Positions 1 through 7,968 of a stretch of DNA of 64,000 nt are shown here, one piece after another. The translations under genes were made by a program, and so were the position numbers. Each line of letters begins with the position of its first letter. Position 1 is the stretch's first letter. Origin of the DNA: Candidatus Eisenbergiella merdigallinarum (GTDB lineage Bacteria; Bacillota; Clostridia; Lachnospirales; Lachnospiraceae); contig DWXE01000028.1 of NCBI GenBank assembly GCA_019119355.1, positions 62,001 through 126,000 of the forward strand. Reading direction: 5' to 3'. Below the pieces are notes generated by a model that saw nothing but the letters and a program-made list of their open reading frames with translations, was not told where the DNA came from and did no database searches.

Positions 1-265
1 TCATATAGATGTTCTCCCCCGCGCCGCCGGCCACCAGAATGTACTCCACCTGCTGTTCATCGTAGATCTTGAAAAACTGATTGCCCGCCACTTCCTGGCT
101 GTCCGCCGGAGAATCCGCGAACGCCCCGGCAGGCTGAGCGCACAGCTCCATCTCATCCGATGTGGTGGCGATCATCTTTCCGTCCGCATCCACCACGCAC
201 AGCTCCACCCGCGCGATGGCCTTCAGGCCGTCAATCGTACTCTGCAATATCTGATTTGAAATCAT
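1..265 (-). CDS. CdaR/PucR-type regulator, N-terminal fragment
   Basis: The gene runs off the left edge; 88 codons are visible. The ATG at 265 follows GAAGGAGAAGGGGT, a good ribosome binding site. The visible protein begins MISNQILQSTIDGL and continues with VELCVVDADGKMIATT. This resembles the N-terminal sugar-diacid sensing domain of CdaR-like regulators, which carry a C-terminal helix-turn-helix that would lie outside the window. CdaR proteins typically activate genes for uptake of glycerate or sugar acids; the ligand here cannot be inferred. A candidate promoter at 365-394 and a leader hairpin at 291-313 lie upstream. The identification rests on one domain only. Confidence 0.6.
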   Translation of the reverse strand, partial: MISNQILQSTIDGLKAIARVELCVVDADGKMIATTSDEMELCAQPAGAFADSPADSQEVAGNQFFKIYDEQQVEYILVAGGAGENIYM

Positions 266-290
266 ACCCCTTCTCCTTCATCGACGCCAA

Positions 291-313
291 ATGGCGCGCC
301 TTCGCCGCGCCAT
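291..313 (-). other. leader hairpin before the CdaR-type gene
   Basis: ATGGCGCG (291-298) and CGCGCCAT (306-313) pair perfectly around a 7-base loop. It lies in the presumed 5' leader of the regulator. No T-run follows, so it is not an evident terminator. Confidence 0.4.
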
Positions 314-364
314 CCCGCTTTTTCCTACACCCATATTTCATTTTAATAGAAAACCACAAAAAAA

Positions 365-394
365 GCTATAGCCAGCGGCAAAAAAATTATGCAA
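365..394 (-). promoter_or_regulatory. candidate sigma-A promoter for the CdaR-type gene
   Basis: On the minus strand TTGCAT (389-394) and TATAGC (365-370) are separated by 18 bases. The -35 overlaps the left direct repeat of the palindromic element at 391-595. Confidence 0.4.
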
Positions 395-595
395 AATGTA
401 ACAGTTCGGCCATGCCATTCATCATTTGACGGATTCCACTGAATTGGCTGTGCAAAAGGTCACTGGCCGTCAAATGATTCATGTCGGGCGTCCGCCCTAT
501 AGGCACATGCGGCAAAATGCAGCTTAGTGAGCGAGCTCCCGCGCGGCATTTTGCCGCATGTGCCTGCATGGCTAAACTGTTACTGCAAAATGTAA
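391..595. repeat. nested palindromic element, MITE- or REP-like
   Basis: This stretch between two genes holds three nested inverted repeats. The outer arms are 398-415 and 566-583 (16 of 18 pair). Two inner hairpins are perfect: ATCATTTGACGG (421-432) with its complement (467-478), and a 20-base arm at 501-520 with its complement at 546-565. GCAAAATGTAA occurs directly repeated at 391-401 and 585-595, flanking the structure. A cruciform with two side arms would form. I see no credible coding frame here. Confidence 0.75.
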
Positions 596-601
596 GAGCA
601 A

Positions 602-649
602 AACCGGACGGACACACCATCCCGTCATGAAACGATGTGCTCGTCCGGT
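602..649 (-). terminator. intrinsic terminator overlapping the wecG-like 3' end
   Basis: ACCGGACG (642-649, minus sense) pairs with its complement at 603-610, with flanking partial pairing, and TTTTG follows. The stem includes the last codons of the upstream gene, whose stop is at 625-627. Confidence 0.6.
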
Positions 650-1341
650 TTTTCTCCAGGCGCCCTTTTAGGCCCTTCCGCCATTTCCTGATTGTAATTT
701 TTTACCTTTTTCCAGAAAAGCTTCCTGCGGATCCCCGAAAATACGCCATGGCCCGCGCGCCTGGGTATTTTGACCTCCGGCAGCGCCATCCACAGTTCGG
801 CGTTCAGGAATTTCCTCCCGCTGTTCATCAGCTCCAGCTCCAGCGGCCAGGTCATTCTGGAAAAGATCACGTCCGGCGCCACTTCATTGAGGGAATTCAT
901 CATCCGCTCCTTCTGCTGCTCGAACTCGTCATACCCTCTGCAGGCGGCGATATTCAGATTCCCCTGCTGCTCCAGAAGGCTGTCCGCAAACGTCTCGGCC
1001 TGCTGCCTCGTGTCCGCCAGAATGCAGATCCGCTCCTTCTGGCGCGCCAGCCTGCGAAGGAATTCCCTCAGGAAAATCCGTTCTTCAATTTCCCTGACGC
1101 GGCCCGCGTTGGCGATGCCGGCCGCCTCCAGAATGTCCGGTTCCACGCACAGCGTCAGATCCGCATCCTCCAGAAGCCCTTTCAGCTCCTGGCTGCCCGC
1201 CGCGGACGTCAGCGTCTGGGCGGTGATATAGGTGGCCGTATTGAGCGCGCCGTTGTGCAGGAATCGCTCCGCCTGTCTGAGCCCTTCTCTGGCCGACAGA
1301 TCCACCAGCGAAATCCCCAGAATCGAAAATCTCTTCATCAT
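625..1341 (-). CDS. WecG/TagA/CpsF-like glycosyltransferase family protein, divergent
   Basis: The 238-residue protein starts at the ATG after GGGGTGAC (1341; a second ATG follows at 1338). The first half matches the layout of GT26 proteins, which transfer ManNAc-type sugars to lipid-linked intermediates: FSILGISLVDLSAREGL, then ITAQTL and a long helical stretch up to GRVREIEERI, then RICILADTRQQAETFADSLLEQ. The usual PDG-type acidic loop reads VEPD, and the family GxPxQE motif is absent; SRMTWPLELEL stands in its place. The fold is therefore probable but enzymatic activity is doubtful. A basic C-terminal tail (RRKLFWKKVKNYNQE) could bind membrane. It is followed by an intrinsic terminator and preceded by cvfB after about 118 bases. 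Confidence 0.55.
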   Translation of the reverse strand: MMKRFSILGISLVDLSAREGLRQAERFLHNGALNTATYITAQTLTSAAGSQELKGLLEDADLTLCVEPDILEAAGIANAGRVREIEERIFLREFLRRLARQKERICILADTRQQAETFADSLLEQQGNLNIAACRGYDEFEQQKERMMNSLNEVAPDVIFSRMTWPLELELMNSGRKFLNAELWMALPEVKIPRRAGHGVFSGIRRKLFWKKVKNYNQEMAEGPKRAPGEKPDEHIVS

Positions 1342-1459
1342 GTCACCCCGGGATATCAGATTACAGGTCAACCCGCTAACAGAGACATTATATCAGCATC
1401 TTCCTGCTTTGGCAAGTTTTACCGCACAGCCCGGTATTTTGCCGCTTTTTTGTGTATTT

Positions 1460-2293
1460 TTACAACTGCCGGATGGCGGTTTCCGTAATCCGGACTTTTC
1501 CTTCCTTCAGAAGGTGGCCCACCGCCCGCTTGAATTCGTTTTTGCTCATGCCCATCTTTTCCCGGATCAGGTCCGGAGAAGCCTTGTCCGTAAAGGGGAG
1601 CTCCCCCCCGCATTCCCGGATGGCTTCCATCACCTTCTGCGCATCCGTCCCGATCTGCATCCACGCCTTTTCCCGCAGGCTTAAGTCCAGCTTTCCGTCC
1701 TCGTGGACCCGCGTCACCCTGGCCTCAACCCGGGTGCCGGCTTTCAGCTCCCCGCAGACCTCCCGCGCCGGAATGAGGGCGGAATAGATCCCGTCCACCG
1801 CCACGAAGCCCCCGAACTGCCTGCTGACTTCATATAAATAGCCGCTCACCCTGTCGTCCTTCCGATACGGGCTGTCGGTGCGCAGATAAGGGTAGAGCTT
1901 CATCGTGGCGCACAGCCTGCCGCTCTTGTCCACATAGAGGGCTGCCGGGAAGCGTTCCCCTTCCCGCACCGGCCGGGTCTGTTCCCGAAACGGCAAAAAC
2001 AGATCCTTTTCCAGCCCCCAGTCCAGAAACGCGCCCAGCTTCCCCGTCTGAACCACGGTCAGCTCCGCCACTTCCCCCAGGGTCAGCCGCGGGCGCGCCG
2101 TGGTGGAAATCAGGCGGTCTTTGGAGTCCTTATACAAAAAGACCTCTATCCTGCTGCCGATCCCGGCGTCACGGGGCACCTGCCTGGCGGGAAGCAGCAC
2201 TTTCTCCCCGTCCCCTTCCCTCTGCGCCAGGTAAACGCCGAACTCCACTTTTTTCACTACGATCAGTTCCTGTACTTTTCCAAGTTCCAACAT
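1460..2293 (-). CDS. cvfB: CvfB-like S1 RNA-binding protein
   Basis: This 277-residue protein begins MLELGKVQELIVVKK after GAGGATAAGAC. Several S1-like OB folds can be traced: residues 1-60, about 65-130 (LTLGEVAELTVVQTGKLGAF), and about 140-205 (DRVSGYLYEVSRQFGGFVAV). A winged-helix region at the C-terminus (about 210-277) contains LIREKMGMSKNEFKRAVGHL. This arrangement is that of CvfB (YitL), a cytoplasmic RNA-binding regulator that affects virulence factor expression in Staphylococcus. Length and domain order are normal for the family. It sits 9 bases downstream of the thioesterase gene, so the two are probably co-transcribed. Confidence 0.88.
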   Translation of the reverse strand: MLELGKVQELIVVKKVEFGVYLAQREGDGEKVLLPARQVPRDAGIGSRIEVFLYKDSKDRLISTTARPRLTLGEVAELTVVQTGKLGAFLDWGLEKDLFLPFREQTRPVREGERFPAALYVDKSGRLCATMKLYPYLRTDSPYRKDDRVSGYLYEVSRQFGGFVAVDGIYSALIPAREVCGELKAGTRVEARVTRVHEDGKLDLSLREKAWMQIGTDAQKVMEAIRECGGELPFTDKASPDLIREKMGMSKNEFKRAVGHLLKEGKVRITETAIRQL

Positions 2294-2302
2294 GTCTTAT
2301 CC

Positions 2303-3025
2303 TCAATTCTGTTCCTGATTGGCCCGGGTGAATTCCACCACCGCATACGGGCTGCCGCTGCCGTCGCAGAGGGACACGGTAAACGTCCCGCCATCCCGTG
2401 CCGCCACAGGGGTCACCGTATCGTGCAGCAGCGCGGATTTCCTGTACTCGGCCCGCATCTGTCCCACGGCGAAGCCCTCCGGCAGATATTCCATGGCCAT
2501 GTGGATGTACTGCCCGTTGTTGACGTGATGATTGCTGTCCAGATGCTGCTTTCCAACCGCAAAGGGTTCCATCGTCTCCCCGCCCGCGGGCGCCGCGATC
2601 TTCCTGGGCGCATAGTCCATGGGGAGCTTCTCCTCCAGGACGTATCGCTCCTTCATTTCCCGGGTTGGCCTGGCGGGAATCCCCTTTTCCAGATTCATCA
2701 GCGTCCAGATGGAATTGGCCTCCACCATGCGCCTGCCGTCCTCTCCGTCCAAGAAGAAATTCCTCATCCCCAGAAATCCCCTGAATTCATAGGGAAAGGT
2801 GCCCACCCGTATCCGGTCTCCCAGCTTCGGATAAGCATGGATCACGATCTGCCAGGCGCTCATCACCCACACCAGACCGATCCCCTTTAAATAATCCACC
2901 CCGAGCCCCAGATCTTCCGACTGAAAGGTGGAGACGTCCTGAAAATAATCCACGATGCCCGGAATGCCCAGTTTCCCTTCCGCATCGGTTTCGCTGTACC
3001 TCACTCTGCTGTCAAATCCATACAT
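2303..3025 (-). CDS. acyl-ACP thioesterase (FatA/FatB family)
   Basis: The protein has 240 residues in a double hot-dog arrangement. The first half contains YSETDAEGKLGIPGIVDYFQD and WVMSAWQIVIHAYP; the second contains LDSNHHVNNGQYIHMAMEYLP, the typical Asn/His region of bacterial acyl-ACP thioesterases. Such enzymes hydrolyse acyl-ACP to free fatty acids in the cytoplasm. The start at ATG 3025 has GGAGG about 10 bases upstream. The length matches the bacterial family, which lacks the plant transit peptide. It is the first gene of a short minus-strand unit with cvfB. No fatty acid synthesis genes are adjacent. Confidence 0.88.
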   Translation of the reverse strand: MYGFDSRVRYSETDAEGKLGIPGIVDYFQDVSTFQSEDLGLGVDYLKGIGLVWVMSAWQIVIHAYPKLGDRIRVGTFPYEFRGFLGMRNFFLDGEDGRRMVEANSIWTLMNLEKGIPARPTREMKERYVLEEKLPMDYAPRKIAAPAGGETMEPFAVGKQHLDSNHHVNNGQYIHMAMEYLPEGFAVGQMRAEYRKSALLHDTVTPVAARDGGTFTVSLCDGSGSPYAVVEFTRANQEQN

Positions 3026-3157
3026 CGGCTTTCATCCTCCTGCAGGCGGACCCTCCGCCCTCTGCCGGTACTATCATATCATAAACCGACGGGTTTTACG
3101 ACTTCTTCCGGCAAAAATATTCCGGAACGGGGCGGAAGAAATTTTTGAAAAAAATGC

Positions 3158-3186
3158 TTGCAATTTCCTCCGGATTTTGATATATT
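3158..3186 (+). promoter_or_regulatory. sigma-A promoter of tRNA-Gln
   Basis: TTGCAA (3158-3163) and TATATT (3181-3186) are spaced by 17 bases, about 50 bases before the tRNA. No other plus-strand gene follows nearby. Confidence 0.75.
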
Positions 3187-3237
3187 AAATGAGCGCGAGG
3201 AAAACGGCTTTTGATTCCGGCGCACAAAAGCATGGAT

Positions 3238-3309
3238 AGGGCTATCGCCAAACGGTAAGGCAACGGACTCTGACTCCGTCATTTCAAGGTTCGAATCCTT
3301 GTAGCCCTG
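3238..3309 (+). tRNA. tRNA-Gln (CTG anticodon)
   Basis: A complete cloverleaf can be drawn. The acceptor arm is AGGGCTA with TAGCCCT, the D arm GCC/GGC, the anticodon arm ACGGA-CTCTGAC-TCCGT, and the T arm CAAGG-TTCGAAT-CCTTG. The loop gives anticodon CTG, decoding CAG. The discriminator base is G. CCA is not encoded. It has its own promoter and terminator and is convergent with the glutamine synthetase gene. Confidence 0.96.
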
Positions 3310-3316
3310 TTTTGAG

Positions 3317-3344
3317 ACCATCGGGATGTTCCCGGTGGTTTTTT
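3317..3344 (+). terminator. intrinsic terminator of tRNA-Gln
   Basis: ACCATCGGGA and TCCCGGTGGT form a 10-pair stem (one T-G pair) with a 3-base loop, followed by six T. Confidence 0.9.
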
Positions 3345-3422
3345 ATACGGCGGAAAAATTCCTTCCATGTCGTACAAAAGTCTGCGGTGTATCGTATTGC
3401 AGCGGAGTTTGACGTCAAAAGA

Positions 3423-3471
3423 GGGAACGCCGCATATCAATCTTCCGGCACATCGCCGGAGCGGCATTCCC
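3423..3471 (-). terminator. terminator of glnN
   Basis: GGGAACGCCGC (3423-3433) pairs with GCGGCATTCCC (3461-3471) with one mismatch, and an inner CCGGC/GCCGG stem lies between. On the minus strand CTCTTTTG follows. It lies 19 bases after the glnN stop codon. Confidence 0.65.
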
Positions 3472-3489
3472 CTTTTTCCTTATTATCCT

Positions 3490-5613
3490 TTACACTTCGA
3501 ACAGCAGATCCGAGTACACCGGCATGGGCCAGAACTCCCGGTCCACCATGGTCTCCAGTTCATCCACCGGAAGGCGCAGCGCTTCCATGGCGGGAACGAT
3601 GGTATCCCGGTAGAAAAACGCCTGCTTCTTCGCGTCGTCCCGCATTTCCTGTCCTTCCTTTTCCTTCCATTTCAGCCCTTCCAGAGCTCCCGAAGCCTTC
3701 GCCAGCCGCTCGTTGATCTCCCGCAGCAGGGATGCGGTCACGGAAACGTCGGCGCCCACTTCCTTCTCCGCCCGGATCGTCTCCGCCAGGCTGCGGCTGT
3801 AGCGGATCACCGCGGGCAGGATTTCCCTGGAAGCCATGTCGATCATGGTCTTAGCCTCGATGTTGATCGTTTTCACATAGGTTTCGTACAGGATTTCCTT
3901 CCGGGACTCCAGCTCCGCCCGGTTATAAATGCCGAACCGCTCATACAGGAGGATGGCCTTGTCCGTGGTCAGCGACTCGATGGAGTCGATCATTCCGCGG
4001 AAGTTGGGCAGCCCGCGCCTGCGCGCTTCCTTCATCCACGCCTGGGAATAGCCATCCCCGTTGAAGATGATCCGCTGGTGCTTCGTCATGTTTTCCTTGA
4101 TCAGGTCGTGCACCGCCATTTCGAAGTTCTCCGGGCCCGCGGCTTCCAGCCGGTCCGCCGCCTCGCAGAACGCCTCCGCCACGATGGCGTTGATGGCGGT
4201 GGTAGGGCTTCCGATGGAATCCGAGGATCCCACCATGCGGAATTCGAATTTGTTCCCCGTGAAGGCGAAGGGAGAGGTCCTGTTCCGGTCCGTGGCGTCC
4301 ATGTGCAGATCCGGCACGGTAGATACGCCCGTACGCAGGGTGCTGCCTTCCAGGCAGGAACGGGCTTCCCCGGTTTCCACCAGCTGGCGCACCACGTCCT
4401 CCAGCTGCGTCCCCAGGAAGATGGAAACGATGGCCGGAGGCGCCTCGTTTGCCCCCAGGCGCAGGTCGTTGCCCACGTTGGACGCGCTCCGCCGCAGCAG
4501 ATCCGCGTGGGTATCCACCGCTTTCATCACGCACGATAAAATCAGCAGGAACTGGATGTTCTCATTGGGCGTCTCCCCCGGATCCAGCAGGTTGACCCCC
4601 GTATCCGTGCTGATGGACCAGTTGTCGTGTTTTCCGGATCCGTTCACCCCCGCGAACGGCTTTTCGTGCAGCAGGCAGCGCAGGTTGTGCCGCTCCGCCA
4701 CCTTTTTCATGGTTTCCATCACCAGCTGGTTATGATCCATGGCGATGTTGGCCGTTTCGTAGATGGGCGCCAGCTCGTGCTGCGCGGGAGCCACCTCGTT
4801 GTGCTGGGTCTTCGCCGTCACGCCCAGCTTCCACAGCTCGATGTTTAAGTCCTTCATGAAGGCGCCGACCCGTTCCCGGATTACGCCGAAATAGTGATCC
4901 TCCAGCTCCTGCCCTTTGGGAGCCGCCGCGCCGAACAGCGTGCGCCCGGAAAAGATCAGATCCTTGCGCTTCAGGTATTTTCCGCGGTCGATGAGAAAAT
5001 ACTCCTGCTCGGCCCCTACGGAAGGGATGACTTTGCGGGCCTGCGTTTCCGGATCGAACAGGCGGACGATGCGCATGGCCTGCTGGGACAGGGCTTCCAT
5101 GGAGCGCAGCAGGGGCGTCTTTTTGTCCAGCGCCTCCCCTTTATAGGAACAGAATGCGGTGGGGATGCACAAAATCCCGCCCGTTGCGTCCTCCTTCAAA
5201 AAGGCCGGAGAGGTAATGTCCCACACCGTATATCCTCTGGCCTCGAAGGTGGAGCGCAGCCCTCCGGAAGGGAAGGAGGAAGCGTCCGCTTCTCCCTTGA
5301 TCAGCTCCTTGCCGGAAAAATCCATAATCATCCTGCCGGAGCCGTCCGGATGGGTGATGAAGGAATCGTGCTTTTCCGCCGTGATGCCCGTCAACGGCTG
5401 AAACCAGTGGGTATAGTGGGTGGCTCCCCGCTCCACGGCCCAGTCCTTCATGGCCTTTGCCACAACGTCCGCGGTGGCGGAGGAAAGCTCTCCCCCCTGC
5501 TCCATCACCCGGACCACCTCCGCGAAGGCCTTTTTGGGAATCCGCTCCTGCATCTTCCCCAAGGTGAATACATTTTCGCCAAACAGTTTTTCCACGTTCA
5601 AAGTTTCACTCAT
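3490..5613 (-). CDS. glnN: type III glutamine synthetase
   Basis: The 707-residue protein has the length of GSIII (about 700), far above GSI/GSII (about 350-470). It makes glutamine from glutamate, ammonia and ATP. Recognisable segments are the GAEQEYFLID strand of the metal site, HNEVAPAQHELAP, GSGKHDNWS, and EFRMVGSSDSIGSPTTAINAIVAE, all characteristic of GlnN. The start MSETLNVEKLF at 5613 has AAAGGA eight bases upstream; the earlier in-frame start at 5652 lies inside the preceding gene. The ATG overlaps the stop of trhP by eight bases, which suggests translational coupling. A terminator follows at 3423-3471. No GlnB or GlnR site is apparent. Confidence 0.96.
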   Translation of the reverse strand: MSETLNVEKLFGENVFTLGKMQERIPKKAFAEVVRVMEQGGELSSATADVVAKAMKDWAVERGATHYTHWFQPLTGITAEKHDSFITHPDGSGRMIMDFSGKELIKGEADASSFPSGGLRSTFEARGYTVWDITSPAFLKEDATGGILCIPTAFCSYKGEALDKKTPLLRSMEALSQQAMRIVRLFDPETQARKVIPSVGAEQEYFLIDRGKYLKRKDLIFSGRTLFGAAAPKGQELEDHYFGVIRERVGAFMKDLNIELWKLGVTAKTQHNEVAPAQHELAPIYETANIAMDHNQLVMETMKKVAERHNLRCLLHEKPFAGVNGSGKHDNWSISTDTGVNLLDPGETPNENIQFLLILSCVMKAVDTHADLLRRSASNVGNDLRLGANEAPPAIVSIFLGTQLEDVVRQLVETGEARSCLEGSTLRTGVSTVPDLHMDATDRNRTSPFAFTGNKFEFRMVGSSDSIGSPTTAINAIVAEAFCEAADRLEAAGPENFEMAVHDLIKENMTKHQRIIFNGDGYSQAWMKEARRRGLPNFRGMIDSIESLTTDKAILLYERFGIYNRAELESRKEILYETYVKTINIEAKTMIDMASREILPAVIRYSRSLAETIRAEKEVGADVSVTASLLREINERLAKASGALEGLKWKEKEGQEMRDDAKKQAFFYRDTIVPAMEALRLPVDELETMVDREFWPMPVYSDLLFEV

Positions 5614-6877
5614 CGTCCGTATCCTTTCCGCCTTTTCCGGTCCGAAGCACATCCCCGGCCTCAGCCTCCTGTGAAAGCGTCAGCCACAGAGCCTGCCTGG
5701 GATGGGGCGCGCTGTCCATTTCCGTCCCGCCCTCATCCTCGATCTTTTCCACAAAAGCCGACACGTCCCTGCCGTCCGGCTTCATGATTTCGATTTGATC
5801 CCCCGCGCAGAATTTGTTCCGCTGTTCGATCCTCACCCGGCCGGTTTCGTCCCTTTCGGCCACCAGCCCCAGATAGACCGCATCGCTGTGATAGGTGCTG
5901 GCGTCATAAATCTGCGCGGTTTCGCCGGGCCTGCCGAAGTAGAACCCCGTGTTGAATTTCCGATAGGTACAGCGGGCGATCTCCTCCAGATACCAGGGCA
6001 TATTCCGACGGTATGTTTCCTCCGACTCCAGGCAGTCGTCGATGGCCCTCCGATACGTCCTGGCCACCGTCGCCACGTACAGCGCCGTCTTCATCCGCCC
6101 CTCGATTTTGAAGCTGTCGATTCCCGCCTCCAGCAGCTCCGGGATATGCCCGATCATGCACAGATCTCCGGAATTGAAGAGGAAGGTTCCCCTTTCGTTT
6201 TCATAGACCGGAAGGTATTCTCCCGGCCTGGTTTCCTCCACCACCGCATATTTCCAGCGGCAGGGATGCGTGCAGGCGCCCCGGTTCGCGTCCCGCCCCG
6301 TAAAATAGTTGCTCAGCAGGCACCTTCCGGAATAGGAGATGCACATGGCTCCGTGAACGAAACATTCGATTTCCATCTCCTCCGGAATCCTCCGCCTCAC
6401 CTGCCGGATCTCTTCCAGCGACAGCTCCCTGGCCGAAACCACCCGCTTCGCCCCCAGCTCCCACCAAAAGTTCCACGTCTCGTAGTTGGTGCTGTTGGCC
6501 TGCGTGGAAATATGGATTTCCGCATCCGGCCAGGCCCTTTTTGCCAAAACGAACATGCCCGGGTCGGAGATGATCAGCGCGTCCGGCGCCGCCCTGCGTC
6601 CGTCCCGGGTCTTTAAATCCCGCAGCTGTCTGAAGTACGAAAAAGCGTCCTCCAGATCCCCGTTATGGGCGAAAATATTCGCCGTCACATATACCTTAAC
6701 GCCGCGCTCATGGGCGAAGGCGATCCCCTCCGCCATCTCCTCCTGCGTGAAGTTTTTGGCTTTCGCCCGCAGGCCGAAAGCTTCCCCGCCGATGTATACG
6801 GCGTCCGCTCCGTACGAAACGGCCACCCGCAGCACTTCCAGGCTGCTGGCGGGTATGAGTAATTCCGGTCTCTTCAT
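5606..6877 (-). CDS. trhP: U32 family peptidase-like tRNA hydroxylation protein TrhP
   Basis: This 423-residue protein begins MKRPELLIPASSLEVLRVAV and carries the U32 signature ECFVHGAMCISYSGRC, followed by RGACTHPCRW. The four cysteines correspond to the conserved set of the family, probably binding an iron-sulfur cluster. Family members TrhP/YrrO install 5-hydroxyuridine at tRNA position 34 with prephenate-derived chemistry; older annotation calls them collagenase-like proteases. Its neighbour directly upstream is TrmR, which methylates that hydroxyl, exactly as in Bacillus yrrM-yrrO. The chosen ATG (6877) has GGAG at 7-8 bases; an ATG at 6889 is too close to its site. Only one U32 gene is present, where Bacillus has two. 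Confidence 0.85.
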   Translation of the reverse strand: MKRPELLIPASSLEVLRVAVSYGADAVYIGGEAFGLRAKAKNFTQEEMAEGIAFAHERGVKVYVTANIFAHNGDLEDAFSYFRQLRDLKTRDGRRAAPDALIISDPGMFVLAKRAWPDAEIHISTQANSTNYETWNFWWELGAKRVVSARELSLEEIRQVRRRIPEEMEIECFVHGAMCISYSGRCLLSNYFTGRDANRGACTHPCRWKYAVVEETRPGEYLPVYENERGTFLFNSGDLCMIGHIPELLEAGIDSFKIEGRMKTALYVATVARTYRRAIDDCLESEETYRRNMPWYLEEIARCTYRKFNTGFYFGRPGETAQIYDASTYHSDAVYLGLVAERDETGRVRIEQRNKFCAGDQIEIMKPDGRDVSAFVEKIEDEGGTEMDSAPHPRQALWLTLSQEAEAGDVLRTGKGGKDTDDE

Positions 6878-6896
6878 GAAAATCTCCATTCTCCGT

Positions 6897-7544
6897 TCAA
6901 ACGGCGCGGCGCACGCTCACCGTCACGCCGTCCCCCACCGGCAGCACCGACGTCTCCAGGTCGGGATGGTGGGTCAGCTCATACAGATATTCCCGCATTC
7001 TGGCGTGGATGGTCCGGTCCCGCCTGCGCACCGCATACCGGGATTCCAGCAGGTCCCCGTCCTGCAGGACGTTGTCGGAAACCAGGATCCCTCCGGGGCC
7101 CAGCAGCCGCAGCACTTCCGGCAGGAAGTTGGGATACTGCCCCTTCGCCGCGTCCATAAAAATAAAATCGAAGGGGCCGGGAAGGCTTTTGAGGACTTCG
7201 CCGGCATCCCCTTCCAACAGGCGAATCCTGTCTTCTCTGCCCGTCCGGCAAAAATTGCCCCTGGCCTGCTCCGCTCTCTTCCCATCGTTTTCGATGGTCG
7301 TGATCCGGCAGCCCTCCGGCATGTACTCGCTCATCAAAAGGGCTGAAAAGCCCACGGCCGCCCCCACTTCCAGAATGGAGGCCGGCCGTCTGACCGCAAG
7401 AAGGAGACGCAGAAAGCTCTGCGTCTCTTTCCGAATGATGGGCACCCGGTCCGCAACGGCCCGCCGCTCCAGTTCGTCCAGCCATTCCGGATTCCCCCGG
7501 TCCAGAGAATTGAGAAACGTCCGCAGTCTATCCTCTACGATCAT
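6897..7544 (-). CDS. trmR: tRNA 5-hydroxyuridine methyltransferase TrmR
   Basis: A 215-residue class I methyltransferase of the O-methyltransferase family 3 type. Motif I is SILEVGAAVGFSALLM, the acidic end of strand 2 is TTIENDGKRAEQA, and the metal-site region is FDFIFMDAAKGQYPNFL. TrmR (YrrM) methylates ho5U34 to mo5U34 in tRNAs using S-adenosylmethionine. The assignment over a generic catechol methyltransferase rests on the adjacent trhP and the conserved yrrL-yrrM-yrrO order. It starts 4 bases after the stop of the MltG-like gene. Confidence 0.83.
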   Translation of the reverse strand: MIVEDRLRTFLNSLDRGNPEWLDELERRAVADRVPIIRKETQSFLRLLLAVRRPASILEVGAAVGFSALLMSEYMPEGCRITTIENDGKRAEQARGNFCRTGREDRIRLLEGDAGEVLKSLPGPFDFIFMDAAKGQYPNFLPEVLRLLGPGGILVSDNVLQDGDLLESRYAVRRRDRTIHARMREYLYELTHHPDLETSVLPVGDGVTVSVRRAV

Positions 7545-7548
7545 GCCC

Positions 7549-7968
7549 TTATGAATCCTCTCCGCTTCCCGCCATGGCGTCCATCAGCTCTTCCGGTGTC
7601 ATGGCGGTGGAAAGGGTATAGGTCCCTTCCGCGAAGCCGTCTTCCGCATAGTTGGACAAAAGCTCCTGGATCCGGAACAGGGTTTTGTCCCGGATCAGCC
7701 CGCTGTCATACAGGGTCTGAGCGATGCCCTCAAAATCCATTCCGTCCTCGATGGTCACGGTCACTTCCTGACCGGGTTCCTCGGACATGGCGGGCTCCCC
7801 GAAAATCCGGACGCCGTACTGAAAAGCCGAAACAGCCAGCCGATAGGTCACCATCGCCACGACGATGAGCAGAACGATATTGAAAACCGTCCCCACCGCT
7901 CCGCCGACAGCACTGCCCGCGCCGCTGTTTTTCCTTCCGGATCCTCTTCTCGCCTTTTGATTAGCCAA
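7549..7968 (-). CDS. MltG-like membrane stub without catalytic domain
   Basis: The protein has 139 residues. A basic N-terminus (about 1-20) precedes one transmembrane segment (about 25-45, VFNIVLLIVVAMVTYRLAV). The outside part holds a LysM-like subdomain, VTVTIEDGMDFEGIAQTLYDSGLI, as found before the catalytic domain in endolytic transglycosylase MltG. The catalytic half, including its essential Glu, is absent, since MltG is usually about 330-380 residues. The start codon is TTG with GGAGG nine bases upstream, inside the ylbF 3' end, an 8-base overlap. Its position equals yrrL (mltG) in Bacillus. It may bind or anchor peptidoglycan synthesis partners; that is inference. Confidence 0.7.
   Translation of the reverse strand: MANQKARRGSGRKNSGAGSAVGGAVGTVFNIVLLIVVAMVTYRLAVSAFQYGVRIFGEPAMSEEPGQEVTVTIEDGMDFEGIAQTLYDSGLIRDKTLFRIQELLSNYAEDGFAEGTYTLSTAMTPEELMDAMAGSGEDS

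Noticed and set aside
387-620. Open minus-strand frame of 77 codons
   Set aside because: It lies wholly within the palindromic element and terminator; the composition follows the inverted repeats and no RBS is present.
3238-3309. tRNA-Gln as a regulatory partner (T-box-like) of glnN
   Set aside because: The genes are convergent with separate terminators, and no T-box leader precedes glnN; adjacency is probably chance.
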